Source: Oscheius dolichura
Taxonomy: Eukaryota > Nematoda > Chromadorea > Rhabditida > Rhabditidae
Length of the DNA: 64,000 nucleotides
Direction: 5' to 3'
Assembly (NCBI GenBank): GCA_932521035.1
Contig: OW051494.1
Coordinates: 8,728,001 to 8,792,000 of the forward strand
Within the stretch, counting starts at the first letter, position 1; every line of letters begins with the position of its first letter. Below the pieces are notes generated by a model. That model was given only the letters and a program-made list of their open reading frames with translations, was not told where the DNA came from and did not search any database. Positions 12,313 through 25,000 of the stretch are shown piece after piece. The translations under genes and the position numbers were made by a program.

Positions 12313-12452
12313 ACTCGGCCCTCGATAGTCCGATCCCCTGCACCCGTAAAGTCTCGGCAAGAAAAATGTATAAAGGCGCTACAATTTTGAATAAATATGA
12401 TGTCCGCGCCGAGACTTTACGGGTGCAGGGGATCTTGCTATCCAGGGCCGAG
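12313..12452. mobile_element. 140-base hairpin element, CACCCGTAAAGTCTC family
   Basis: Arms of about 45 bases at 12313-12358 and 12408-12452 pair almost perfectly, with the core GCACCCGTAAAGTCTCGGC on the left and its complement on the right. A roughly 50-base AT-rich loop contains ATAAAGGCGCTACAATTTTG. Fragments recur at 28-46, 680-698, 19715-19770 and 31345-31365. Confidence 0.8.
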
Positions 12453-15400
12453 CCATGTCTCATTGCGGCGTTTCTTCACTGGTAGATAACACCCTGGGGC
12501 GCTCTTTCCTCATTTTAAATGGGAAAATGCTTCGAAGGCAGCAAGGTACTTCCTAGAGAACCTAGAAATCTCCTCACAGAACCCCCCAACTTCCAAAAAT
12601 CCTCCAAGCAATAGCCACCAAAAGAAAAATGGAAGAGGCAAGCTTTTGCTGATCTTTTACCAGCTTTTTTTCATTAAAATTGTCCAATTCAAAACTTTTC
12701 AATGTAGAGTATTTCCGTTTGAAACCCCTCTCCAAATGAAGTGAATCTCTTTTCCTGTTTACGACCCGCTCATTTCCCTGCCGGTCCCTGTCACTTTTTG
12801 TTCTTCTTCTTCCAGACGGATCGAGAGACGGTCATTGAACTCTCGCCTCCGCCGTCTAGCTTCCCAATTGTCTAGGTTTAGCTACCGGTTCGGATTTAAC
12901 CAGATAGAGAAAGAGAGGGAGAGAGTCCAATTATAAACATTCTCCGCTTCTCGATTGGTGAGATTTTGTACCGGATTGACCTCTGCCGGTCTGTGTGTGT
13001 GGTAACCGGGGGTAGTTCTACGAAAACCGGTGGAGATTTGACGCGTAACAGGAGATTTATTAGCCATTCGAGAGTCATTTTCAAGCTGGTTATTACTCGC
13101 TGGACTAGCTGACCTCCCCCACCGGATACCTCTCTCTCCCCCTTGGTTGGGTTACTTCTTTCTCCCCTGCCCTTCCTCCTCCCCTTGGATCAGTTTCTCT
13201 TCCCTTGCGCAATCACAGATCCGATGTCGGCCCTGCCGTTCGTCGGTGGTGTCTATCCCGCCAGTCCTCCCCGCTCACCGGCGCCCTTCTCCCCTGTACA
13301 GAGGAGATTATCCCCGCAGTCCCGCGATTCACTTTCCAATGCCAGCCTCTCCCTGTTTTCCCTATTTTCCACTATAAAAGGGCATGTTTTCCTCTATATA
13401 TCCCCGTGAAAATTACGCAAATACAAAGGACAACTGGGAAAAAGCCGGGATTCGTATCGCTAACGGATTTCTCTGGTGAGAATGCTGGTTTACTGTATTT
13501 TGACAAAATTTCCAATTTCGAATTTTCAACAAAATTTCCCCCGCCAGAAGTCTAGAAACCGTTTTTTTCCATTTGTTCGCACCTCCCGCTACATGTCGTC
13601 TCCTCGTTCTTTTCAAGTGCTATAATTCCCACCGTATAATAGCCACCGACGTGTCCGCTCGTAAGACTAGCTGTCATTTTTTTTCGCGAAGAAGAGTTTT
13701 TCATGCCGATTGGGAAAAATATATCCATTTGTTGGATTCTAATTAGGAAAAATTGTAGGAATTGCGCCATTGGATAGTCTAGGTTCCATTTCGCGCAGAA
13801 TTTATCCTATAGTATTCCATAGTGAGCTCCGTTTTGTTCTTATTAGAGTCAACTGGCCTTCAATAGCTCCTCCTTCTGGCCACCCCCCGGCCTCGCTTCC
13901 AATCCTTTCCAAGATCCGATAAAAGTTAAATTAACAACAGCTCGAGACTATAAATTCCGTTTATCCACATAGAAACACGAAAATCTGTCGGCTCGCCGGA
14001 GTTTATGGGAAACTTTGAGCGTCAGGCACCCATTTGGAGCTCATGATAGGGGTACTCTGCAAGCGAACCACAATTTATGTTTGTTTTAACATAAAATCCT
14101 CGTTGAAAACTCAAATTTCGGTTTTAATGATGCCCAGGTTAACGGACAAGTCAAAATCCGCTGTTCTGGGCCAGTGAGCCTGGACCTGACACTTAGACTA
14201 CACGCAATTTTCGTCTCCAGGCAGCAATTTTTCACTTGGTTGCGGTTTTCGCAATTTGTCTTCCAATTTTACACGTTCTAGCTCAAAAATAAGAGCTTTT
14301 CCATCTGAAAGGCCCCCTTTTCCCAAACCTACGCCTTCCCCGTCCTATTAGGGTCGAATATCCTATGCATAGCCCCCGAGCAATTCGCTTTCCGTGTTCT
14401 ATTCCAAAACGACAAAATTAGGCTATGTCTTCCGTTCAAAAATGGCTACTTGCAAGAAGCGACGCCAGAAAAAATCAGTCCAAAATCGAAATCCAAGGTC
14501 AAAAACTTACCTTTTACCAGTCAACCACAACAGACCAGCAGCCGTGACCCAGTTTCGAATCCTATTCCCCTTTTTTTCGTTAAGCACCATCGGATCGACG
14601 ACGGCCTTCCTTCTGCCCGGCTAGATTCTCCATATCAGAAATGCGTTAAGGCTATTGTTTTCTTTTTGTCATAAATGCCATTCAATTGGACGGGCAGAGT
14701 GTGAAAAGCGCGAGGTCTCTTCCGCTCCTCGTCCTCCTCTTGCGCAATGCGCGTGTGTCCTTGCTTTAACCGCACATCGCCCTCTTGAGCGATGTCTTCT
14801 CTTGCTCTCAAGTGACACAACAGGGGCCGGGGGAAAACTGCCCCGTCTCTGTCTAATTCCGTCACTATCCCACCCCGCTTACAGACATCAAGAACACTCT
14901 TTACACGTGTAGTAATCCTGGATAAAACATATGTTTTTCTCCCTGTTTCTGAAGCGGATTCCACCACGAAACGGTTCCGCCTTACAGTAAGCCGTAAGCC
15001 TCTGCCTCTCTTGTGTTTTTAAACAAAATCGGCCATATACTCTTGGAACAAGGAAAACTGTCTTTTCATCCTGCTTACCATGAAAATTGAACAGCTACCG
15101 TACTCGAAAAAGGAAATTGACCTAACACCATGTAATACACGTTTTTTCCACTATCTTCAAAAAAGAGATTTGTCAGTTTCCCTCCGAATTCTCTAGACTG
15201 TCTGTTAATTTGGAGCCTTACATTCCCGCCACGAGGAATGTGACAAAAGAGACCGTTAGCTATCGTTATTGGCCTTCCTTTCTGCCTTCCCATTTCTACT
15301 TTCCGCTTCCCCTATTTGTATTCCTGTCTCTTTCTCCTTATTTTATAAAATGTAATCAGCTACCGTGCTCTAGAAGCGGTAGACATTTGTGAAACACTCT

Positions 15401-16507
15401 CGTTTACCGTCCATTCTATGTTTTTGACCGGAAAGACATCCTGTACCCTCTCAAAACGTTTTTACCTTACAGTAATCCATGATTCTCGGTTTCTTAATTA
15501 ATAGACTTGTTTCCCAGTTGGATACTGTACTTTTACTTTAATTAATTCCCAATTGGAACACCGATAGTATCCTGAAAAGGAGCAAGAACCGCTAGATAGG
15601 CGTTCAGGGTTCAAAGAGGCTCGTTCCCGCTCCCCGACCTCAACTTCTTGACTTTTAAACCCGGAAATCCATTGCTACACCGTTTTCAAAAGCTGCAAAG
15701 CTCTACAGGGTGCAATATTTATTTACCCAAGTTCAATTTGACCGCCATTACGAGAGGCTAGCTCTTGAACACCGCGACGTATGGGAAGGGGGGAATGGGT
15801 GTAGTTCGGTCACAATGGCACCTGGCGTTAGACATGTTATGCTATTCTTTCTCCTTTTTGGATCATACTTTTATGAGAATTTTTCCTAATATAGGGTTCC
15901 TTTAGTCCAAAATTCTCAAGATCCGCATCTATTCTCCCTGTATTACGGTATCTCCTGGTTTTTGACCAAGATCTTCTTCTAATTCTTTTCTACCTCTTTT
16001 TATGGGCCCAGATGACTTTTCTCGTTTTAAGCACCTTTCTCCTCCTTTAAATTATATACAAAACAAAAAATATGGTCAGAATTTCCTTTTGGAACTCATA
16101 GAAACCTGAATTTCTGCAGTTGCACGCCGTTTGCAGCGCCTTCTCGGCAAATCTGCCGCCCTTTGAGCCGTTCGCCGGGAAAAAAAGCGTCCCTCTATTA
16201 TTTTCAAAGCAGAGGAAGAGAAAAAAAGAGCGGGTAGCAGAAACACACAAGCCACACGCGTTATAAGAACAGTTCGCGGCGGAAGCTCATGCTGCTTGAC
16301 GCTGATCTTGGTATCCCTTGGAGGCAGAGAGCCGCCGCCGCCGCTATTTTTCGGTCCTCGATCGGTTGTCAAGCAGCTTTCGGCCGGTCTCTATGATGTG
16401 TTGTGTTCTCCCTCTCGTCTATTTGTCCTCCCATTTGAACTCATTGATTCTTCACCATTTTAAAGATCTATACGGATCAATCCCTTCTTCTTCTCGCCCC
16501 GGCAGAT

Positions 16508-16771
16508 TTGAAATTTGACCCGTCTCTCCAGCGATGCCCTCTTCCTCCTGTTGACCAAGAGGATTTTTACGCGCGCCTTAGAGGGAAAAAGAGCTGGGAC
16601 GCTGTCCGTGTGCCCAAGGGCGACGAGAAGGAGGAAGACGTCTCACATTTCCTGTTGACAGCCGGTTTACAAGGCCTCGAAGGAGGCGAAGAGGAGGCGA
16701 CACCTCCCAGGGAGGAGCTGCCGTGTTTACTTAGACTTTCAGTTGTTGTTGCCGCTGCTAAAACCATGTGA
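16508..16771 (+). CDS. Possible orphan exon, acidic/basic charged protein
   Basis: A frame preceded by CGGCAG reads FDPSLQRCPLPPVDQEDFYA and then a charged stretch, open to 16771. Codon use looks more coding-like than the neighbourhood, yet no homologous family is recognised, no clear donor is present and no second exon was found. The reverse strand of the same segment is also open, so this is weak. Confidence 0.2.
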   Translation: MKFDPSLQRCPLPPVDQEDFYARLRGKKSWDAVRVPKGDEKEEDVSHFLLTAGLQGLEGGEEEATPPREELPCLLRLSVVVAAAKTM

Positions 16772-17103
16772 AAAAGGGAAAAGAGAGAGAATGACGACGA
16801 CGGGAAACGTGATTCTTTGAAGTTGCAGACTCGGAGGCGGAAAAGATGAATCATGCCAAGGGGAGGGCAGTCCTTGAGGCCAAGTGGAGGACTACTTTTT
16901 CCTGTTGTGACTGTCCAGCCGGGGCAGCTCCTCCAAACTTTCTTTTTTTCCCGTGTTTTGGTCCTTTTGCACTCCTTGCAGTTGTTTTCCGACCCCTAGC
17001 CCTCGAAAAATGCTAGACAGCCCGAAACTCAAAATTTCTTGCAAAAACAATAACAAAAGAATAAATACCCCCTAGTAAAAAGAAGAAAAAAAAGCAAAAG
17101 TTT

Positions 17104-17175
17104 TGGAGGTACGGGGGTTCGAACCCCGGGCCTCGCGCATGCAAAGCGCGCGCTCTTCCACTGAGCTATACCCCC
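17104..17175 (-). tRNA. tRNA-Ala (anticodon TGC)
   Basis: On the minus strand the acceptor arm GGGGGTA pairs with TACCTCC. The D-arm contains TAGCTCAGTGGAAGAGCG, the anticodon loop is CTTTGCATG with TGC, and the T-arm is CCCGGGGTTCGAACCCC-like. Discriminator A. Length is 72 bases with no intron. All arms fold, so the gene is probably functional. Confidence 0.93.
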
Positions 17176-17884
17176 ATATTTTGGTACATTTCAAAGTACT
17201 ACTCCTCGTTTTTAATCAGAAAATGTTTCATTGTTTTTTGCCAAGCTTTTCAGCACACAAAGAAGCAATTTACAGTCTTCACGTCTACAATTCATTTCAA
17301 TCGGATATTTCCTAGTTAAAGAACTACGCGCGCTGTTGTTGCGGGACCCAGTGGTAGGCGCCAGGACCAGGGAGCAGATAGCGCGATACATTTTTTCCGT
17401 TATGTAGTCGTGTCTTCTCCAGAAAGCGAAATTCTGCCAAGAAGACCAAAACCTTGTCTAATCCCCTTGTCTTGTCCCAAAATTCTCGTCAAAACTCGGT
17501 TAAAGGGAAAAAAAGCGAAGTCAAGGCGTGACTAATCCCCCCTTCTCCTGTCATTTCCACGCCCGGCCATTTCTCCCCATTGCCATTCCATTCCTTCCAT
17601 CGACTTCTCTTCTCTTGCTCCAGCTGGATGTATCGTAAATCTTCTTTTCCCATCCGGCCGACGTCCGAAGGTCAGCTTTTCTTATTTCTCATCTTTTGCC
17701 ACCTACCACCGGCAAATGATCATTTCTGACAAGTGCGACGAAAATTACAGCGCCGGCAGAAAAAAAGCGCACATTGTGGCACTTTTTGAACCCGCCGGCT
17801 GGTCGGAGCGGAGACGGGCGCGCGAAAACATCATCACAACGTGTCTAGCCGTGGTCATTAATGTTCGCCGGAGAGTTTCGCTGT

Positions 17885-18505
17885 CTAATGTGCTGTGGCG
17901 CTTACTGTCTAACTGTGGCTCCCACCGCCATTGAGACCAAATGGCCCTGTCGTGGCGTTTATGGCACTTTTTACTGCGAACTGTGGCTGTGTCTTTCAAC
18001 TTTCAGTTAGACCTCTTTTGTAGCCACTAGTTTTGTAACTGTGGCCCCTTCGGCCTATTTACAGCGTTTGAGACTTCCACTTCTCTAATTTGGTCGGCTG
18101 GTAGTGTGAACTGTGGCTGAATCAGTAGTTATTACTGTCTAACTGTGGCTACTCGCCGTTTATACCAATTGTTAGGCGAAATTTCTATTATTTTTGTGAC
18201 CAGCTAGTAATAACAGCTAATTGAGTAAACGTAGCGCTTCGCTGTCTACCCGTGGCCCTTGTTACTCCCCAATTCGCGGCTTTTTGAAGTGTGAACTGCG
18301 GCGCAAGCTGTCTAACTGTGGCTGTGATCTATTCCACCCATTTTAACAGTTATTCTGACCCATTTCGTCGTCTATTTTTGGTCAGACTAATTGGATAATT
18401 GTGGCTGTCTACCAGTGATCTCCGACGCTTATCTGCCCGCCATTCTTTTGCCTAATTTGCTGCTCTGAAGTGTGAACTGTGGCGCCTCAGCTGTGGCTCC
18501 CTCTC
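17885..18505 (+). repeat. Cluster of about twelve AACTGTGGC-type words
   Basis: Variants of (TA/GA)ACTGTGGC occur near 17889, 17910, 17980, 18035, 18109, 18140, 18250, 18293, 18312, 18400, 18475 and 18490, several preceded by CTGTCT or AGTGTG. All are in the same orientation and 20-110 bases apart with unrelated sequence between them. It is therefore not a simple tandem repeat; decayed tandem units or clustered binding sites are both possible. Confidence 0.6.
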
Positions 18506-19707
18506 TGTCCTCTCTGTGCCCTTTTTCCAGCCCCACCTTATCATTTTCCCAACTGTTGCTGTTCCCAATCTCCTTATCATAGCCACCTGTAAGGGAGTAG
18601 GCCGTGTATGCTCAACCCCCTTCGCTTGCCCCGGTCCCCCTCACCCCCCGGGGGATGTTCCATTCAATCGATTGCCTGCCCCCGCTCTCTCTTCCCAGTC
18701 GGTTATAATCCCGTATAGTTTGCAGGCCTTCCATATCGCATCCGCTTTTCTTTCCCTTCTCCCCCGCATAGTTGTAATCGATCCTTTCGCTCTTTAGGCG
18801 GGTTTAACCTCACTTCCTCTCACTTTCGATTTCTAGAACGATTAGAAACTCGAGTGTTTGACTATTTTATACTATAAAATCACATAAAACAGCTCTTTTA
18901 GACCTCGATTTTGATGGTTCTCCCCCAAAAAGGGCTTATTTTGCCCTAAATGATCATTTTATGCCTTAAAATGTATTTTAAACCACAAATTCGAGATTTT
19001 GGTCTATTTTCCGTTCAAAAATGGTTTCTCCAAGCTATTTTACCTTGCTTTTCAGTTTTTTTAATCGATATTTTAGCCTTGTATCACAGTTTAGTTGACT
19101 ATAAACCCAGCCTATAACTATTTTTACTCCTTGCCGTGGCTGGAGACAGCGCCCATTCGAACAGCTGTCACGGCTGAATTACTAGGGGGATTGTTTAGAG
19201 GTCAGCAGCCTCTTGGCCACTTCTCCATATGTTCTTTGCTTTACGAACGGCTAATTTTTGCCCTAAAAATCCAAAAAAAGGATGAAAATGGCGAAATGGG
19301 ACGGCCAAAGATTTCCCTTCAAATTCTATCCAACCGACTGTTTTCCCGCCCTTTTGGCGTTCTTGGTGGAATTTTCCTCCTGTTATCCTTATTCCCCGAC
19401 TGTTTTTCAGTTTTCCGCAGTCAAATAGCTTTTCAAAGTAATGCATCTTCTCTCGAAAATAAGCCATTTGGCTGAAGAAATTGAGTGAAACGCATTCAAT
19501 ACTGGGGTAACCCTGTTTTCGCCTACATTATCTCCCAGTTGCATCAAACACCGACTGTTATCAGAAAAAGAGACTGACAAAAAAGTGGAAACGTTTCTAC
19601 TGCCCCTATTCTCTTTTTGATCCCAGTTTTACCGTCCTGATTGGGTTTTTGGCCACGTTTCTATCAATTTTTAACCCTCAACCCTTTTCTGAGTCACGGT
19701 ACAGGAT

Positions 19708-19770
19708 AGTCCGATGCTCTGCACCCGTAAAGTCTCGGCAAGACAAAGGTATAAAGGCGCTACAGTTTTG
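19708..19770. mobile_element. Half copy of the CACCCGTAAAGTCTC hairpin element
   Basis: It matches the left arm and the loop (ATAAAGGCGCTACAGTTTTG) of 12313-12452 but lacks the right arm. It is a truncated relic. Confidence 0.65.
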
Positions 19771-22013
19771 TCCCCTTGGACTGTACCTGGGCCGCTAATT
19801 ATGCGTTCTTCTGAAAGTTGACTGATTTCCAGGCTGGAATCTAAATTTCCGCTAGGGATGACTCAAAATTCCGCCAATTCCACTGGGGAACATAGAAAAA
19901 AAGGCGGGCAGATTACTCTCTGTTTATATGACGTCTACCGGTTTGGTTATTATGTTGAGGACGGGGGGATTGCCCCCTCCTCTCGCTCTATTATCAATAG
20001 GGAGACACTCTTGGCCATCTTGAATCCTCTTCTTTCTCCCCCTCTGCCAGTTTCTTGAATAAGATCTTTCCCCTCCTAACAAACTACTGGAGAGAGGCTG
20101 ACGAAAACCAGTCAAAGAACAATACATATCTAAACCTCGCCCTCGCCTCCTCTCCCACCTCTGCCCCCGGTGCCTAGCAAAGATCAACATCACCCAAACG
20201 GGACCCGGCAGCCGCTGGTGGTAGTTAGAAGGGGGCTAGACCCTGTCATCAGCAGTCAATGTATGTATAGAGAGATAGAGATGGGTGGTATAGAAGAGAG
20301 GAGAGGACAAATAGATCAACGACGTGGATCTTTTTATTGTATGGGGGGAACCGGGGGAAATGACTAGCTGGTTGGCAGACGCCGAAAAAAAGCCACTATT
20401 CATTTGTTGTCTAGTCGGGAGCCCTTGATTTAGAAAAAAAGGATGCCAAGCATTGTTCTACCCTATTTTTTTGATATTTTTGGATGAACCTCGGGGTAGG
20501 TTCGTAGTTTTACGTCTCTCAGACTCAAAATAATGAGGTTGGACCCTTCAAGAGGACATGCTCTTTTCGGCGTTCTTGCTATTCTTTTTCCTTCCTGGCA
20601 GTAGTTTCTGCATTGGAACCTGAAACTTTTGGAAATGGCAGCTCTTTCCAAGATGGTACTGTAGTTTTTTGTGTTCTCGTCCATTTGTGACTTCCTTTGA
20701 CTCCTCCTCTTAAAAATCAAGGATAAATCTTTGTTAGACTAATTTGAAACCAAGGAACGAAACTAAAATACCATAAAATGGCAGAAAATGGCTCTTATTA
20801 TGAATCTACCGGGTACTCTTACTCTTCGAAAGCTCCAACACAACATTTCTTTGTTTCTTCCCAATTTTGCCCCAGAAACATTTGGAAAGGGAGTAAATTA
20901 CTGTAGAACTTTGAAGATTTGTCTTCTGGATCATAAAAATGTACAATTTCTCCATGCCAAAGTAATTTTCCGGCTTTCACAGACCGTTTTGTAGATTAAT
21001 CAGATGGTGAGAGAAATTGGCGGGGTTTCTTCATTTGTAATCATTTCTAAAGAGCTGTACTCCATTTTTATAGAATGTAGGGAGTATTCCAGGTCTTACA
21101 CTAAGTAAATTCCTCCTTCTTTACAATTGAGCAGTCAAAAGTTCTTGGCAAGGGCATTTATTCGCAGTTCTGCCCAATAGTTTGAGTCTAACTCTTGTTT
21201 CAGCCACTTTTCCCAGCTTTTCTTCAATTTTAGAGTTACAGCCATCCTAATTTCCAGTCAGAATCATTGCACCTTGTGGATTTTAGCCAGCCGCAATTCG
21301 TACAGTCCGTACAGTTCATTTTGTCCACTATACTGTTCACAGTTGTTCAAAAATCCGTCTATTTACTCAATGTCGTGTGCCACGACGACACACTTTCCAA
21401 TAGCTCGCTATTCTCGCTGCCAGCTGGCGCTCTCTCACCATCGCATTCTCCTACTATAACACAAGTACCTAAAAGCTTTTCTGCAACGGTGAGAGGGAGG
21501 GTGAGCAACTGAAGGAGGGCAGCTGCTGCTGACTGAACTAGTTATTACCCTACTGTGTCAATTTTGGGACCAGTAAACTTTACTTTTTTCTCTTAAAAGT
21601 GACCTCTTTCCGCTTCCTTTTCTACCTTTTAAATCTCCAAAAAAGTAGGAAAATTCGAATTTTCCCTTCCTGCCGGGCTCTTCTCCTGTCTGGGACGATC
21701 CTCCCATGCTTTTTATGAATTAATCGAGGGATTGGTTGGTTTTCTTCGTTTGTAATTATTTTAAAGGACTATAACCCGTTTCTATATTCGCTTACTGAGT
21801 GTTATACGCCCTACGCAGTGAATATTCCAAATTTTAATCGAAAACCCCGCCAAAATTGAATTTCCTGTCCATTGCCGGACGACGTTCCGCCCGCCGTTCC
21901 ATCCCATTTCATTTGCTGGCCCTTTTTCGCTGTTCCTTTTCTATTTGAGATGGAGTCTGCTATCTTTTCCACTCGAGACCCAATAATTAATATGCGGTAT
22001 TTCAGATGGTGTG

Positions 22014-25000
22014 ATGGCAGCTTGGCCCCGTGCAACACCCCTACTCTACGTGGCCCTTGGGGTACTTCTTGGCCTATCCCTATCACTTATATCGTCACCT
22101 ACAGTGGTTAGTTCTGGATTTTATTGTTAGAAATTTATTTTCTAGACAACATTTGATAGTGGCTATATTTTACGAGGCGAACGACATCTTCATCATGATG
22201 CTCATGGAGATGACGAGGTGGATGACAGCCATGCGCCAAAGGATGCCGTTGAATTTCATCTCAACGAGACATCTGGACATCATCATGCCGGTAAGAACTA
22301 GCATTATATCTTCTTTTAGTTATTTTCTATGTTAATATCGAAAGAAATTTGCTAGAAATTCAGTTTCCCCGGTGAGCAAGGCGCCCAATGCTCCTGAGAT
22401 GCGGATTTTGACCTTTTGCCTATTCAAGCAGTTTTCTGGGCAATCTATTGTTCCGTTTGATGAGTAATGGGGAATTTTGATATTAAAATTCGTTGGAAAA
22501 CGTTTTCCTCGTCATAAAATTGTGGAATAGTGGACATTTATCCCTTTTTAGTAGTTTACGGTGCCCTATTCTTTCAATTAGTAGGCGCGCCGCCTTTAGA
22601 ACCATCTGGTACCTAGAGAAATCATTTTTTGCAAGAAAAATTGTACCACTTGATAGAGAAAAGCGTCCTTTACAATTCTATAGGTTAAAAATTGAATGAA
22701 CCTGACATAAACGCAGGTTATGGCTCCCTAAGTGGAGAAGGAGCCCGGGAAAGAGGCACACCACAACTACGCGCGTTTTGTTTCCTGACAAGTACTCCCC
22801 TTATTTCCAAATTTTGGACTGAAAAATAGACCATTTCTATGTAATTTTGATGAAAATGGATCGTTTGGAAAGGGCAAAAGGGAGGAAAATGGGGGCAAAG
22901 GGGGCGGAGAGGTGGCGGGGGGCAAATTTTTCACTGGCTACAGTTTTCGGGGTTTTCTGATCTAAAAGGTACAGTAGTCTTATAACTTTCATTGTTTTTC
23001 AGGTGAACGTGAGGTAGCAGATGAGATTTTCAAGAAAGTCCGTGTATTTTGTTGGATTCTAACTGGCAAACAAAATCATGAGAAGCGAGCTAAACACGTC
23101 AAGGCAACTTGGGCCAAACGGTGTAATAAGCATTTGTTTATGTCGTCAGAAGAGGATCCGGACCTGCCGGCAGTCAATTTGAATATCAGTGAAGGGCGCG
23201 ATTATCTCTGGGCCAAGACCAAGGGCGCCTATAAATATGTTCATGATCATTACTTGGTGAGTCGGCTTTATTTTCACTTTATTTTATTGTATTTTGAAAT
23301 ATTTTTAAGGCATTTTTGGCTGTGAACAAAAGTGAAAAGCCTAGAGATTACTGTAGTCCAGAATATTAGGAGAAAACACCCAGATATGGCGAAAATTACC
23401 CAATTTTCTGTTCAAATTCAGATTTCCATTTGATTAAATACCGTAGTCTATTCAATAGCCCAAAAAATACCGTAAAAATGAGCCCAAAATTCCATTTTTG
23501 AAGTGATCTCCAGGCGGATGGGGCGCGTTTACAGGCCTTACTTGTCTCGTGCGAATTTTGGAAGAATTACGGAGAATGGAAAATGTTGTCTTCCTACCAA
23601 GGGTGTCATTTTTGATACAACTTTCAGTAAAACGTATTCTAGACGAGAACAATTGATAATATTCGTCGTAGGGCGCACTTACTTCCATTTATTTCCTTCT
23701 TTACTGTGGAGGCGCTCTCTCCTGGCTATAATTACAGTAATCTCCATAAAAATTCAAGAGAAATATCCGGAAAGGCGTCTTTTTTAAGTATTTGGGTTGA
23801 TACTCGGTCAGAAACGATCTTTTCTCCTCAAAAAATGAGAAATAAACGCGCTCTGAGGCTAGTTTATATCCCAAACGCGTTTTGGGTCAATTGTCAAAAA
23901 TGACGGGTAACTGAAGATTTCAAAGTGCTTTTCTAATTAATTTCCCTTCTTTTCAGGATGAATATGACTGGTTCCTGAAAGCGGATGACGACACGTACGT
24001 AGTGCTGGAGAATCTTCGCTACATGTTGTTAGCTCACTCGCCGGAGGAGCCGGTCTGGTTCGGGATGAAGTTTAAGCCGTTTACGAAGCAGGGCTATATG
24101 AGCGGCGGAGCGGGCTACGTCTTGAGCCGGGAGGCGCTGAAGAAATTCGTCAAGGAGGGACTGCCAGACGACAGCAAATGCAAGGCCCATCACAGCGGGG
24201 CCGAGGACGCCGAAATGGGAAAATGCCTGGAGAAGATTGGAGTCAAGGCCGGCGATTCGAGAGACGCCGACGGACACCATCGAATGCTGCCCTTCGTGCC
24301 GGAACATCACCTCGCGCCGGGACACGTGGATCCCAGTTTCTGGTTCTGGCAATATACGTATTATCCCATGGATCAGGGGCCTGGATGCTGTTCAGGTGAG
24401 CAGAAATCAGCCGCTTTATTCTTATTGTTTGGGGATTTTCTGGTCAGAATCTTGAGATACAGTATCCCAGTTGGAAATGAGCCGAAGTTGAGCTGAAATG
24501 GCAGAAAAAGGCGATAAGAGCGGCAAAATAAGTCTTCCATGGAAAATTTTGTCCCATATTCCATGCTCCCGTGTCTTTTTCAAAGAGAGGAACGTTGCCT
24601 TACGTAAACATTCGTCTTGGTCGATGTGGCAGCCTTTTGGTCGTCTTTTTCTAATTATTTCTGCGATGAGCGGGAAATTCTACGTCTTTTGAACCAAGCC
24701 GAGTTCTCGACTGTTATTTGAATTTTACGGCGTGATAACTCTAAAAATAGGCAATAATCTTGGATTTATTGAAGAAATGGGCGAAAAACTGTTCCTTGGC
24801 CTGAATTTGGCTAAAAATTGTAGCTGATTGAAGAAAGTTGGGTAGCCTTCGGGGTTGTGAGAGAAAATAGATGAAAAAGTTTGAAGTAGGCAAGTAAAAT
24901 AAAAGCAAAAGTATTCTCCCCGGCCGGGAATTGAACCCGGGTCTCGCATGTGACAGACGCGGATACTCACCACTATACTACCGAGGACATGGATCTTGGC

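Larger units (their letters stand above)
10393..17103. other. Gene-poor stretch, CT-rich
   Basis: Apart from the hairpin at 12313-12452 I see no convincing gene. Long CT-rich tracts (about 11440-11700, 13120-13380) make long chance frames on both strands. A frame at 13223-13405 begins MSALPFVGGVYPASPPRSPA and has proline- and serine-rich, coding-like composition, but no partner exon was found. The stretch may hold introns and 5' regulatory DNA of a gene whose exons I cannot recognise. Confidence 0.4.
17176..22013. other. Gene-poor stretch upstream of the T-synthase gene
   Basis: No gene was supported in this 4.8 kb. It contains the AACTGTGGC word cluster at about 17885-18505, a half element of the 12313 hairpin family at 19708-19770, and AT-rich sequence. 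TTTCAG at 21999-22005, right before the T-synthase start, is a candidate trans-splice acceptor. Promoter elements for that gene may lie here, but none was recognised. Confidence 0.4.

Noticed and set aside
15718-15745. Spliced-leader-like string TTTACCCAAGTT
   Set aside because: Only a partial match to the nematode SL1 leader, and no following donor, stem-loops or Sm site were seen.
17885-18505. CRISPR-like array
   Set aside because: Repeated words are only about 9 bases, spacing is irregular, and the window is clearly eukaryotic.
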